DNA of 6,326 bases, taken from assembly GCA_030823965.1 (NCBI GenBank), contig JAVBYP010000198.1:1-6326 (forward strand). Reading direction: 5' to 3'. The notes under the pieces were generated by a model. The model ran no database searches. It saw only the letters and a program-made list of their open reading frames with translations, and was not told where the DNA came from. Below are positions 1-6,326 of the stretch, piece by piece (the stretch's first letter is position 1; each line of letters opens with the position of its first letter). The DNA is from Sideroxydans sp. (GTDB lineage: Bacteria > Pseudomonadota > Gammaproteobacteria > Burkholderiales > Gallionellaceae). Position numbers and translations under genes: made by a program.

Positions 1-347
1 GTCTTGCCGATGGGGATGGCACCCGCATTGATGAGCTGACGCACCACCGTCGCATGACGTTGCGGGTGATAGGCATAGTCTGGGCACCCCGCCGTGGTCG
101 GCGCACCCGCCAGATCGATGTTGTCCTTGATGGCGAACGGGATGCCATACAGCGGCAAATCGGCAGGATCCTTATCTTGCAGCGCAACGATGTATTTCCG
201 GATCTCTTCCAACGGCAATCTGTGTATCCACACGCGATGATGATCGTCGCCGATGCGCGCGAGGATGTCCTGCACCACCTCTAGCGGTTGCAAACTGCCT
301 GCAAGATATCGCTGGCGCAGCGTGGCGATGTCTAACGGCTGACTCAT
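1..347 (-). CDS. atzF: Allophanate hydrolase, amidase-signature family (N-terminal part only, runs off left edge)
   Basis: The first 115 codons of an amidase-signature protein are visible; it begins [17 protein letters not shown] and continues past base 1. The stretch [16 protein letters not shown] (about residues 66-81) is the classic amidase region containing the first catalytic lysine of the Ser-cisSer-Lys triad (K74), followed by PTTAG and the conserved [10 protein letters not shown] end of the visible part. The serine residues of the triad lie beyond the window. Allophanate hydrolase cleaves allophanate to ammonium and CO2 and is the last step after urea or guanidine carboxylation; its position directly after the carboxylase supports that role over a generic amidase. 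The start ATG overlaps the carboxylase TGA as ATGA (344-347), so translation is probably coupled. A modest Shine-Dalgarno (AGGGTGA, 354-360) lies inside the carboxylase end. Whether the C-terminal allophanate hydrolase domain is present cannot be seen. The identification is firm at family level and strong by context. Confidence 0.93.
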   Translation of the reverse strand, partial: MSQPLDIATLRQRYLAGSLQPLEVVQDILARIGDDHHRVWIHRLPLEEIRKYIVALQDKDPADLPLYGIPFAIKDNIDLAGAPTTAGCPDYAYHPQRHATVVRQLINAGAIPIGK

Positions 348-3300
348 GCTGTCTCACCCTGAATGACCAACAGATCTTGGCCGGCTGCGACTTGGCCGCC
401 GATGCGGCAGTTCAACTGCACGATCTCACCGTCGCAAGGCGCGACCACCGCGATCTCCATCTTCATGGATTCGATGACGACCAAGGTGTCACCCGCCTTC
501 ACCTTGCTGCCGACGGTCGCCGACATGGCCCACACGTTGCCCGCCACATGGGCGGCGACGGCACGACTGCCCGGCGGCAGATCCAACTCACTGTCCGTAC
601 CTGCCTCCGCCACACTGCTATCACTTGCGTACTCGGCCTGACCGTTGGCCTTCCACATCTCACGCTCGGCGGCAAAAGCGGCGCGTTGTGTGTCGCGGAA
701 TGCGCTGATCTCCTTGTCGTTGTCTTGCAGATACTTGTTGTAATCCTTGAGGCTGAAGGTGGTCTCTTCGATCTTCAGTTGGAAACGCCCGGCGACAAAA
801 TCTTCGCGCATCTTGAGCAGCTCCTGCTCCGATACCGGATAGAAACGGATCTGGTCGAAGAAGCGCAGCAGCCACGGTTTTGAATCTTTGAAATCCGCCG
901 TCTGTTTGTAACGGTTCCACATCTGCACGGTGCGGCCGACGAACTGGTAACCGCCGGGGCCTTCCATGCCGTACACACACATATAGGCACCGCCGATACC
1001 GACCGCGTTCTCCGGTGTCCAGGTACGTGCCGGGTTGTATTTGGTGGTGACCAAACGATGACGCGGATCGAGCGGCGTGGCCACCGGTGCGCCGAGATAC
1101 ACATCGCCCAGTCCCATCACTAGATAGCTGGCATCGAACACGATGCGCTTCACCTGCTCGATGTCGGCGATGCCGTTGATGCGGCGGATGAACTCGATGT
1201 TGCTCGGACACCACGGCGCATCCTTGCGCACCGACTGCATGTATTTCTCGATCGCCAGCTTGGTGGAAGGATCGTCCCACGATAGCGGCAGATGCACGAT
1301 GCGCGTTGGCACCTGCATGTCTGCGATGGGTGGCAGCTTCTTCTCTGCTTTGATGAGTCGCTTGACCAAGTCCGCGCGCGACAACACACGACTGTCGAAA
1401 TGGATCTGCAAAGAACGGATGCCCGGGGTCAGGTCGAGGATGCCTTGCAACTTGCCTGCTTCCATCGCCTGCTCTACCCATTGCATCAGCGCGTGCACAC
1501 GGAAACGCAGATTGATATCGAGTACCAGCGGACCGTACTCGATGAGCAGGTTGCGGTCACCGGACTGGCGATACACGACTTGTACTTGCTCGCCCTTGGC
1601 GGGGATGCTGTGGATGATGGGGCTGCCCATCTTTTTGGCGACAGGAAAATCTTGTATCACTTCAGGCAAAGCTAAGTCAGCGATGGTCTGATCTTGCAGT
1701 CGTTCCAGATGGTTGGCTTGCTCCAAAGTCATCCAGCCGAAGCGCACCGTATCGCCCGGACGCAGTTGACCCATCTTCCACAGCTCTGCATGCGCGATAG
1801 TGACTGGGCACACGAAGCCCCCCAAGCTGGGGCCGTCCGGACCAAGGATGACTGGCATGTCGCCAGTGAAATCTACCGCACCGATGGCGTAAGCGTTGTC
1901 GTGGATGTTGGACGGGTGCAGACCCGCTTCTCCACCATCCTGCCGCGCCCATTGCGGCTTGGGGCCGATCAGACGCACACCGGTGTGGCTGGAGTTGTAA
2001 TGCACTTCCCAATCGGTGGCGAAGAAAGTCTGTATGTCAGATTCAGTGAAGAAATCCGGCGCGCCATGCGGTCCGTACAACACGCCGATCTCCCACTGCT
2101 TGCTGTATGAAGGGATCAGATTCGATGGCAACGCACGAGGTGCGCGTGGCACTGACTCGACACCGAGGTGCAACACATCGCCCGTGCGCAAAGTGCGGCC
2201 GCCGTGACCACCGAACTGGCCCAGCGTGAAAGTGGACTTGCTGCCCAGATAATCGGGCACATCGAAACCGCCCGCCACAGCTAGATAAGTACGGCAACCA
2301 CCGCCCACTACTGCACCCAAGCGCAACACACTGCCTGCCTTCACCACATGGCTGCGCCAGAACTTCAGCGGCTTGCCATCCAGCTCGGCCTTCATCGCTG
2401 CGCCGGTCAAGGCGATGACGGTGTCGCTGTTGAACTTTAGCGTGGGGCCCGATACGGTCAATTCCAATCCGGCTGCTTCGTCAGCATTCCCCAACAACTG
2501 GTTGCTCAGACGGAACGCCAATGCATCCATCGGTCCCGAGGGTGGCACACCGATGTTCCAATATCCGAGTCGGCCGGGATGATCCTGTATGGTGCTCTGC
2601 ACGCCGGGTTCCAGTACATCGATGGTATTCGGTTGGTAATGGAAACCGTTCAAGTAACGCGTGGTTTGGCGACCTTCGATGAACACGCGGTCGGCCACGA
2701 TCTGGCGCAGATATTCCAGATTGGTCTCGATACCATCCACTCGTGTGTCGTCTAAAACATCGCGCATCTTCTCTAATGCGGATTCGCGGTTCATTCCCTT
2801 CACAATGATCTTGGCGATCATCGGGTCGTAGTAAGGCGGCACTTCACTGCCACGTTCCACCCAAGTCTCGTTGCGCGCGTCAACAGAGAACTCGACACCG
2901 CTCAACACACCGCTGGATGGTTGAAAGTTCTTGTTGGGGTCTTCCGCATACAGACGCACTTGGATAGAGGCTCCCTTGGGTCTGATCTGCACGCTTTCCA
3001 GCGAATGCAACTCGCCGGCCGCCTGCAACACCATCCACTCCACCAGATCGACACCCGTCACTTCTTCGGTGACGCCGTGTTCGACTTGCAGACGTGTGTT
3101 CACTTCGAGGAAATAGAACTCACCGCTGAGTGCATCGAACACGAACTCGACCGTACCTGCCGATTGATACCCGACTGCTTCACCCAGTCGCACCGCCGTC
3201 TCCAGCAAGTGCTTCCTCACCTCGGGTGTGATGTTGGGTGCGGGTGTCTCTTCGATCACCTTCTGGTTGCGGCGCTGCACCGAACAGTCGCGTTCGCCCA

Positions 3301-3967
3301 GTGCGATCACTGAGCCTTTGCCGTCACCGAACAATTGCACTTCGATGTGGCGTGCGTGCTCGACGTATTTTTCCAGATAGATGCCGGCATCTTTGAAGTT
3401 GGCACGTGCCAGACGTTCCACCGATTGGAACGCCTCGCTCAGCTCATCCGCACTCCAGCAAAGACGCATGCCGATGCCACCGCCACCAGCGGTACTTTTG
3501 ATCATCACGGGGTAGCCGATACGTGACGCCTCGGCGTGCGCGTGACCGACATCAGCCAGCAATCCGCTACCGGGAAGCAGCGGCACGCCGTTCTGTTCGG
3601 CGATCTCGCGTGCCGTATGTTTGAGTCCGAAACGACGCATCTGATCCGGTGTAGGGCCGATGAACACCACGCCCGCTTCTGCGCATTGCTCGGCGAAGGC
3701 CGCATTCTCAGAAAGGAAACCGTAACCGGGATGGATAGCCTGCACACCCAACTTACGTGCGACTTCGAGGATGTGGTCACCGCGCAGATAACTTTCGGCT
3801 GCGGCTGCGGCACCGATGCATACGGCTTCGTCCGCCATCTGCACATGCAGCGAGCGGGCATCCGCTTCGGAGTACACGGCGACTGACTGGATACCCATCT
3901 TCTTCAGGGTACGGATGATGCGGCAGGCGATCGCGCCGCGATTGGCTATCAAGACTTTATTGAACAT
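344..3967 (-). CDS. Biotin-dependent guanidine carboxylase (urea carboxylase family), full length
   Basis: A 1207-residue single-chain carboxylase, the usual length for bacterial urea/guanidine carboxylases. Domain order: biotin carboxylase (about 1-445), carboxyltransferase part AHS2/KipA-like (about 450-760, starting near [16 protein letters not shown]), AHS1/KipI-like part (about 795-1020, ending [19 protein letters not shown]), a C-terminal linker region, and a biotinyl domain (about 1135-1205). Visible key residues are the ATP-grasp glycine loop (161-166), K236 in NQKVIEE, E288/R292/E296 in [12 protein letters not shown], and biotin-accepting K1169 in ESMKM. The enzyme carboxylates its substrate using ATP and bicarbonate in the cytoplasm. 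Databases would probably call it urea carboxylase. I favour guanidine because a guanidine-II riboswitch lies just before the gene, two DUF1989 deiminase genes precede it, and D699 in GAVDFTGD appears to be the guanidine-type residue. The ATG is preceded by AGGTGA with good spacing. No frameshift or missing catalytic residue is seen. The family call is certain; the substrate is an inference. Confidence 0.95.
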   Translation of the reverse strand: MFNKVLIANRGAIACRIIRTLKKMGIQSVAVYSEADARSLHVQMADEAVCIGAAAAAESYLRGDHILEVARKLGVQAIHPGYGFLSENAAFAEQCAEAGVVFIGPTPDQMRRFGLKHTAREIAEQNGVPLLPGSGLLADVGHAHAEASRIGYPVMIKSTAGGGGIGMRLCWSADELSEAFQSVERLARANFKDAGIYLEKYVEHARHIEVQLFGDGKGSVIALGERDCSVQRRNQKVIEETPAPNITPEVRKHLLETAVRLGEAVGYQSAGTVEFVFDALSGEFYFLEVNTRLQVEHGVTEEVTGVDLVEWMVLQAAGELHSLESVQIRPKGASIQVRLYAEDPNKNFQPSSGVLSGVEFSVDARNETWVERGSEVPPYYDPMIAKIIVKGMNRESALEKMRDVLDDTRVDGIETNLEYLRQIVADRVFIEGRQTTRYLNGFHYQPNTIDVLEPGVQSTIQDHPGRLGYWNIGVPPSGPMDALAFRLSNQLLGNADEAAGLELTVSGPTLKFNSDTVIALTGAAMKAELDGKPLKFWRSHVVKAGSVLRLGAVVGGGCRTYLAVAGGFDVPDYLGSKSTFTLGQFGGHGGRTLRTGDVLHLGVESVPRAPRALPSNLIPSYSKQWEIGVLYGPHGAPDFFTESDIQTFFATDWEVHYNSSHTGVRLIGPKPQWARQDGGEAGLHPSNIHDNAYAIGAVDFTGDMPVILGPDGPSLGGFVCPVTIAHAELWKMGQLRPGDTVRFGWMTLEQANHLERLQDQTIADLALPEVIQDFPVAKKMGSPIIHSIPAKGEQVQVVYRQSGDRNLLIEYGPLVLDINLRFRVHALMQWVEQAMEAGKLQGILDLTPGIRSLQIHFDSRVLSRADLVKRLIKAEKKLPPIADMQVPTRIVHLPLSWDDPSTKLAIEKYMQSVRKDAPWCPSNIEFIRRINGIADIEQVKRIVFDASYLVMGLGDVYLGAPVATPLDPRHRLVTTKYNPARTWTPENAVGIGGAYMCVYGMEGPGGYQFVGRTVQMWNRYKQTADFKDSKPWLLRFFDQIRFYPVSEQELLKMREDFVAGRFQLKIEETTFSLKDYNKYLQDNDKEISAFRDTQRAAFAAEREMWKANGQAEYASDSSVAEAGTDSELDLPPGSRAVAAHVAGNVWAMSATVGSKVKAGDTLVVIESMKMEIAVVAPCDGEIVQLNCRIGGQVAAGQDLLVIQGETA

Positions 3968-3970
3968 GGC

Positions 3971-3987
3971 TCACCTGATCTGCAGGT
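3971..3987 (-). promoter_or_regulatory. Carboxylase ribosome-binding site with a possible sequestering helix
   Basis: The carboxylase Shine-Dalgarno is AGGTGA (3976-3971), three bases before the ATG when counted from its last base. In mRNA sense, ACCTG (3987-3983) can pair with CAGGT (3977-3973) across a five-base loop CAGAT, giving a 5-bp helix that hides the AGG core. The first strand is the last loop base plus most of the 3' arm of riboswitch hairpin P2, so this helix and P2 cannot coexist. Guanidine stabilising P2 would therefore free the site and turn translation on. The pairing is seen in the sequence; the switching mechanism is inferred from the known behaviour of the class. Confidence 0.7.
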
Positions 3988-4026
3988 CGTCCTGCATGGT
4001 TATTCAACATCCGGTCGTCCGGATGT
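3981..4026 (-). promoter_or_regulatory. Guanidine-II (mini-ykkC) riboswitch in front of the carboxylase gene
   Basis: In mRNA sense this stretch forms two perfect tandem hairpins. P1 pairs 4026-4019 (ACATCCGG) with 4014-4007 (CCGGATGT), 8 bp, around loop ACGA (4018-4015). P2 pairs 3996-3991 (TGCAGG) with 3986-3981 (CCTGCA), 6 bp, around an identical ACGA loop (3990-3987). The linker is 10 bases. Two small hairpins with ACGR tetraloops shortly before a ribosome-binding site define the guanidine-II class, in which the loops kiss and each binds one guanidinium. Neither hairpin is followed by a T run, so these are not intrinsic terminators, and translational control is expected. The element sits inside the operon, 5 bases after the stop of the upstream DUF1989 gene, not at the operon start. 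The genes on both sides belong to guanidine metabolism, which agrees with the call. Ligand binding is not shown by sequence alone. Confidence 0.9.
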
Positions 4027-4031
4027 GTGTG

Positions 4032-4682
4032 TCATTGGCTGACGGCATCCCAGATCAGCAATTGCACCGGGGTGGGGTTGTAGGCGTTGCACGGATTGTT
4101 CAGTTGCGGGCAGTTGGAGATCAGCACGAACACATCCATCTCGGCACGCATCTCCACGTATTTGCCGGGAGCAGAGATGCCGTCGGCGAAAGTCAGCTCG
4201 CCTTGCGGCGTCACCGGTACGTTCATGAAGAAGTTCACATTGGCGGTGAGGTCGCGCTTGCTCATACCGCAATCGCAATGACCGAGCGCATGCAGGAAAC
4301 TGTCGCGGCAACTGTGCATGTATTTCTTGTCGATGGCGTAGCGCACACTGTTGCTCTCCGCCGCACAGGCACCCCCCAGGGTGTCGTGACGTCCGCAGGT
4401 GTCAGCCACGATGGTCATCAACACATTGCCTTCGGTCGACAGCAAGCGGGTCCCCGCAGTGAGATAGAGGTTGCCCTGTTCGCGGATGGTGTCCACCGCG
4501 CTGTAACGTTCTTCCGGATCACGTGCGTTGTAGAACAAGGTATCCACGGCCTGGTTTCCTTCCAGATCGAGGATGCGAAATACTTGTCCGCGCTTCACTT
4601 CATGCAGCCAAGATTCACCAGCGGGCAGCACACAGTCGTAGCTGGCGTGTTGTGGATTCAATTTGCTTTCAACGATAGTCAT
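4032..4682 (-). CDS. DUF1989 protein, UAAP2 type: probable carboxyguanidine deiminase subunit
   Basis: A 216-residue soluble protein with no signal peptide or membrane segment, matching the shorter of the two 'urea carboxylase-associated' DUF1989 proteins. Recognisable blocks are [19 protein letters not shown] (21-39), [20 protein letters not shown], the DTCGRHD motif (C96, H99), [14 protein letters not shown] (142-155) and [18 protein letters not shown] (189-206). It is cysteine-rich (C96, C106, C125, C136, C138, C191, C198), which suggests a metal site or a catalytic cysteine. Proteins of this pair have been shown to form CgdAB, which deiminates carboxyguanidine to allophanate; I have not assigned A or B because I am unsure which symbol goes with which paralogue. 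It lies 14 bases after the UAAP1-type gene with Shine-Dalgarno AGGAG (4692-4688) five bases from the ATG. Its stop is 5 bases before the riboswitch. Family identity is firm; the role rests on homology and context. Confidence 0.92.
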   Translation of the reverse strand: MTIVESKLNPQHASYDCVLPAGESWLHEVKRGQVFRILDLEGNQAVDTLFYNARDPEERYSAVDTIREQGNLYLTAGTRLLSTEGNVLMTIVADTCGRHDTLGGACAAESNSVRYAIDKKYMHSCRDSFLHALGHCDCGMSKRDLTANVNFFMNVPVTPQGELTFADGISAPGKYVEMRAEMDVFVLISNCPQLNNPCNAYNPTPVQLLIWDAVSQ

Positions 4683-4696
4683 GTTCTCTCCTGCGC

Positions 4697-5425
4697 TCAG
4701 CGGAATAGCAGCTCAGTGTTGTAGAAGCCGCGTACGTTCTCGGGGCGGAAGTTGCGGCAGTGATCGCTCTTGTTCGGCACACCGGACCGCCATGCCTTGA
4801 GTGCTACCGGCTTGGGTGCGTACTGCGGATTTGGATCGAGTGGATGTTGGCTTGCCGACACCACCACCAGCACGTTCATCTCGAAACGCAGCTCGACGAG
4901 ATCACCAGCTTTGGAATGGTTGGTCTCGAAGTGCAATCCACCGGCATCGTCGGCGCTCACTTTGCTGAAAAGATTGAGGTTGGGCACGATGTCGCGTTTG
5001 CCCAGACCCCATTTGCCCAGCTCGATGATGCAACTGTCGCGCGCATTACGATGCATCTCGTTGCGTGCATTCTGGTAATCCGCCTTGCCGTATTTTTTCT
5101 CCACCAGCGCCGAGTTAGTCATGCCGCCGATGGTGTCGTGCCAGCCACAACTGTCCTCGATGACGGAGGCGAGCACGCGCCCCATATCGGAATACAGCAC
5201 GAAGCCCTTGGTGAGATGCGCGGTGTGCTGCGCCTTCAAGGTGTCCGGCATGTTGTAACGCTCCAGCTTCTCGTCCAGGTTGTAGAGCAGCATGGACAAG
5301 TTGGCGCCACCTTCCACATCGGTGATGCGCAATGCGCTGCCGCGTTTCATTTGAAAGGACCAGTGTGCTCCGGCGGGAAGCGTCTCTTCCCACAGCAGGT
5401 TGGTCTTGGATAATGCTTCGGTCAT
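4697..5425 (-). CDS. DUF1989 protein, UAAP1 type: probable carboxyguanidine deiminase subunit
   Basis: A 242-residue cytoplasmic protein, paralogous to the next gene and matching the longer 'urea carboxylase-associated' DUF1989 type. Conserved blocks are [19 protein letters not shown] (16-34), [18 protein letters not shown] (55-72), [11 protein letters not shown] (C93, H96), [20 protein letters not shown] (137-156) and [13 protein letters not shown] (194-206). The C-terminal extension ending [15 protein letters not shown] is typical of this type and absent from the partner. Compared with the partner it keeps the Cys-x-x-His of the DxCGxHD motif but has S192 and N199 where the partner has C191 and C198. 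It is thought to act as a heteromer with the partner (CgdAB) to convert carboxyguanidine to allophanate. The start is supported by a strong AAGGAG (5437-5432) six bases before ATG. It follows the ATPase stop by 10 bases, so the genes are co-transcribed. Family identity is firm; A or B naming is left open. Confidence 0.92.
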   Translation of the reverse strand: MTEALSKTNLLWEETLPAGAHWSFQMKRGSALRITDVEGGANLSMLLYNLDEKLERYNMPDTLKAQHTAHLTKGFVLYSDMGRVLASVIEDSCGWHDTIGGMTNSALVEKKYGKADYQNARNEMHRNARDSCIIELGKWGLGKRDIVPNLNLFSKVSADDAGGLHFETNHSKAGDLVELRFEMNVLVVVSASQHPLDPNPQYAPKPVALKAWRSGVPNKSDHCRNFRPENVRGFYNTELLFR

Positions 5426-5431
5426 GTGAGG

Positions 5432-5438
5432 CTCCTTA
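5432..5438 (-). promoter_or_regulatory. Shine-Dalgarno of the UAAP1-type gene fused to the ATPase stop codon
   Basis: In mRNA sense the sequence is TAAGGAG: the TAA stop of the ATPase gene (5438-5436) shares two bases with the AAGGAG Shine-Dalgarno (5437-5432) of the next gene, six bases before its ATG at 5425. This compact junction favours re-initiation by the ribosome finishing the ATPase and confirms the chosen start. Confidence 0.8.
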
Positions 5439-6290
5439 TTGCTTGTCGGTCTGTTGTTCAGCCTGCCGTGTCATGCGTTCCAACAGTTCATAGTCGGTGC
5501 GCATGCCAGAGGTCTCGCGGATGCGATGCAGGATCGCCTTCTTCTGCCGCAAGAATTCAGACGACAGCTTCATGTCTTGATCGCGCTTAGCTGGTAGTTC
5601 CACCGGGTAGATGCTGTCGATACGGCCTGGACGCGGGGCCATCACCACCACACGCTGTCCCAGATAGATGGCTTCTTCCACATCGTGTGTCACGAACACG
5701 ATGGTGGTCTTTTCCAGTTTCGACACATGCAGGATGAGGTCGTGCATCACTTCGCGCGTCTGCGCATCCAGCGCACCGAATGGTTCATCCATCAGCAATA
5801 TCTGCGGACGTGGCAACAACGCGCGCGCGATGGCGACGCGCTGTTGCATGCCACCGGAGAGTTGATTGGGATAGGCATCGCGCACATGGGTCAGTCCCAT
5901 CAGGTCGAGCAAGGCATCTGCCCGTCCCGATGCTGCCTCCACATCCGCTGATGTGAGGTCTTCGCGCCCGGCCTGCAACTGGCGGGTGAACTTGATGTTG
6001 TCCATCACCGTTAGCCACGGATACAAACTGTAATGCTGGAACACCATGGCACGGTCGACGCCGGGGCCATTGATGGCCGCACCATCCACCTCGATGCTGC
6101 CCGCACTCAATGACTCCAAGCCGCCGATGCAACGCAGCAAGGTGGACTTGCCACAACCGGACGCGCCGACGAAGGTGACGAACTCGTTACGTGCGATGTC
6201 CAGATCCACGGCTTGCAGGGCGACGATGGAGCGTTCGCCCTCGCCGAAGGTCTTGTGCGCTGCTTTGATACTTATCTTGTTATCCATCAT
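5436..6290 (-). CDS. ABC transporter ATP-binding protein, NitT/TauT (SsuB/TauB) type, probable guanidine importer ATPase
   Basis: A 284-residue nucleotide-binding subunit that would power uptake through a partner permease at the inner membrane. All ATPase motifs are intact: Walker A GASGCGKST (42-50), Q-loop Q85 in FQHYSLYPWLTV, signature LSGGMQQ (144-150), Walker B ILLMDEP with catalytic E169, D-loop ALDA (173-176) and H-loop H202 in THDVEEAIYLGQR. The YPWLTV and DEPFGALD style belongs to the nitrate/sulfonate/taurine importer group, which transports small nitrogen or sulfur compounds. ABC genes of this type commonly accompany guanidine or urea carboxylases and are built as importers. The substrate (guanidine) is inferred from the operon only. 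The C-terminus from about 235 is the usual family tail. The coding region opens with two ATG codons in a row (6290 and 6287); see the separate start-site entry. Confidence 0.95.
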   Translation of the reverse strand: MMDNKISIKAAHKTFGEGERSIVALQAVDLDIARNEFVTFVGASGCGKSTLLRCIGGLESLSAGSIEVDGAAINGPGVDRAMVFQHYSLYPWLTVMDNIKFTRQLQAGREDLTSADVEAASGRADALLDLMGLTHVRDAYPNQLSGGMQQRVAIARALLPRPQILLMDEPFGALDAQTREVMHDLILHVSKLEKTTIVFVTHDVEEAIYLGQRVVVMAPRPGRIDSIYPVELPAKRDQDMKLSSEFLRQKKAILHRIRETSGMRTDYELLERMTRQAEQQTDKQ

Positions 6291-6298
6291 TCGCCTTA
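6285..6298 (-). promoter_or_regulatory. Start region of the ATPase gene: two consecutive ATG codons after AAGG
   Basis: In mRNA sense the junction reads TAAGGCGAATGATGG. The stop of the upstream gene (TAA, 6298-6296) overlaps an AAGG Shine-Dalgarno (6297-6294). The first ATG (6290) is only three bases from the AGG and the second (6287) is six bases away, so the second may be the main start, giving a 283-residue protein. The choice changes only one methionine. Confidence 0.55.
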
Positions 6299-6326
6299 TT
6301 TCTTATACATCCAGGGGAAGTTCTTG
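6296..6326 (-). CDS. C-terminal end of an upstream ABC-transporter gene (permease or substrate-binding protein)
   Basis: Only the last nine complete codons are present, reading KNFPWMYKK and then TAA. The reading frame is chosen because its stop overlaps the Shine-Dalgarno of the ATPase gene and leaves a 5-base spacing, as expected inside an operon. NitT/TauT-type transporters need a permease and a periplasmic binding protein next to the ATPase, and neither is elsewhere in the window, so this gene is probably one of them. The basic, aromatic tail would suit a permease's cytoplasmic end, but nine residues cannot settle it. Confidence 0.6.
   Translation of the reverse strand, partial: KNFPWMYKK

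Noticed and set aside
54..284. A 76-codon plus-strand frame at the left edge
   Set aside because: It lies opposite the allophanate hydrolase N-terminus, whose minus-strand translation has clear amidase motifs; the plus frame has none.
172..357. A 61-codon minus-strand frame overlapping the hydrolase start
   Set aside because: It is out of frame with the amidase-like translation that begins at 347 and has no meaningful composition.
344..3967. Pyruvate, acetyl-CoA or propionyl-CoA carboxylase
   Set aside because: The biotin carboxylase and biotinyl parts are shared with those enzymes, but the middle is AHS2/AHS1 (KipA/KipI-like), which marks the urea/guanidine carboxylase family.
3981..4026. 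Intrinsic transcription terminators between the UAAP2-type gene and the carboxylase
   Set aside because: Both hairpins are short, and neither is followed by a T-rich tract in the direction of transcription; the identical ACGA loops fit a guanidine-II riboswitch better.
3816..4724. A 302-codon open frame on the plus strand crossing the carboxylase/UAAP2 junction
   Set aside because: It is antisense to two clear genes, has no recognisable domain and a composition typical of shadow translation (rich in His, Arg, Val).
4760..5413. A 217-codon open frame on the plus strand opposite the UAAP1-type gene
   Set aside because: It is antisense to a well-conserved DUF1989 gene and no protein family is recognisable.
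1..6326. Mobile elements, CRISPR arrays, tRNA or rRNA genes
   Set aside because: No transposase, regularly spaced repeats, tRNA-like cloverleaf or rRNA segment was recognised; nearly every base is used by the minus-strand operon.

Overview
This window is one tightly packed operon on the minus strand. Read in transcription order (right to left), it contains the last codons of an ABC-transporter gene, a NitT/TauT-type ABC ATPase, two paralogous DUF1989 proteins (formerly UAAP1 and UAAP2), a 1207-residue biotin-dependent carboxylase of the urea/guanidine carboxylase family, and the N-terminal third or less of an amidase-signature allophanate hydrolase that runs off the left edge. No gene is supported on the plus strand. 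The GC-rich sequence, gene order and protein style suggest a proteobacterium, probably beta- or gammaproteobacterial, but no rRNA or other marker is present to prove it.

Layout: 6296-6326 end of an upstream transporter gene; 5436-6290 ATPase; 4697-5425 UAAP1-type protein; 4032-4682 UAAP2-type protein; 3968-4031 a 64-base intercistronic gap, the only real gap in the window; 344-3967 carboxylase; 1-347 allophanate hydrolase, whose ATG overlaps the carboxylase stop (ATGA). The other junctions are 5 to 14 bases and carry Shine-Dalgarno sequences.

The key feature is in the 64-base gap. In the mRNA sense it holds two tandem perfect hairpins (8 bp and 6 bp), both closed by an ACGA tetraloop, 10 bases apart, with the carboxylase Shine-Dalgarno 4 bases after the second. 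This is the architecture of the guanidine-II (mini-ykkC) riboswitch: two stem-loops with ACGR loops. The 3' part of the second hairpin can instead form a 5-bp helix with the carboxylase ribosome-binding site, which suggests a translational ON switch. An internal riboswitch between the deiminase genes and the carboxylase is an interesting placement.

Together these point to guanidine assimilation rather than urea degradation. Guanidine would be imported by the ABC transporter and carboxylated by the biotin enzyme to carboxyguanidine. The DUF1989 pair (carboxyguanidine deiminase, CgdAB) would deiminate this to allophanate, and allophanate hydrolase would break it down to ammonium and CO2. The carboxylase also carries an aspartate (D699) at the position I believe distinguishes guanidine carboxylases from urea carboxylases. 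Standard annotation would probably call these genes 'urea carboxylase' and 'urea carboxylase-associated'.
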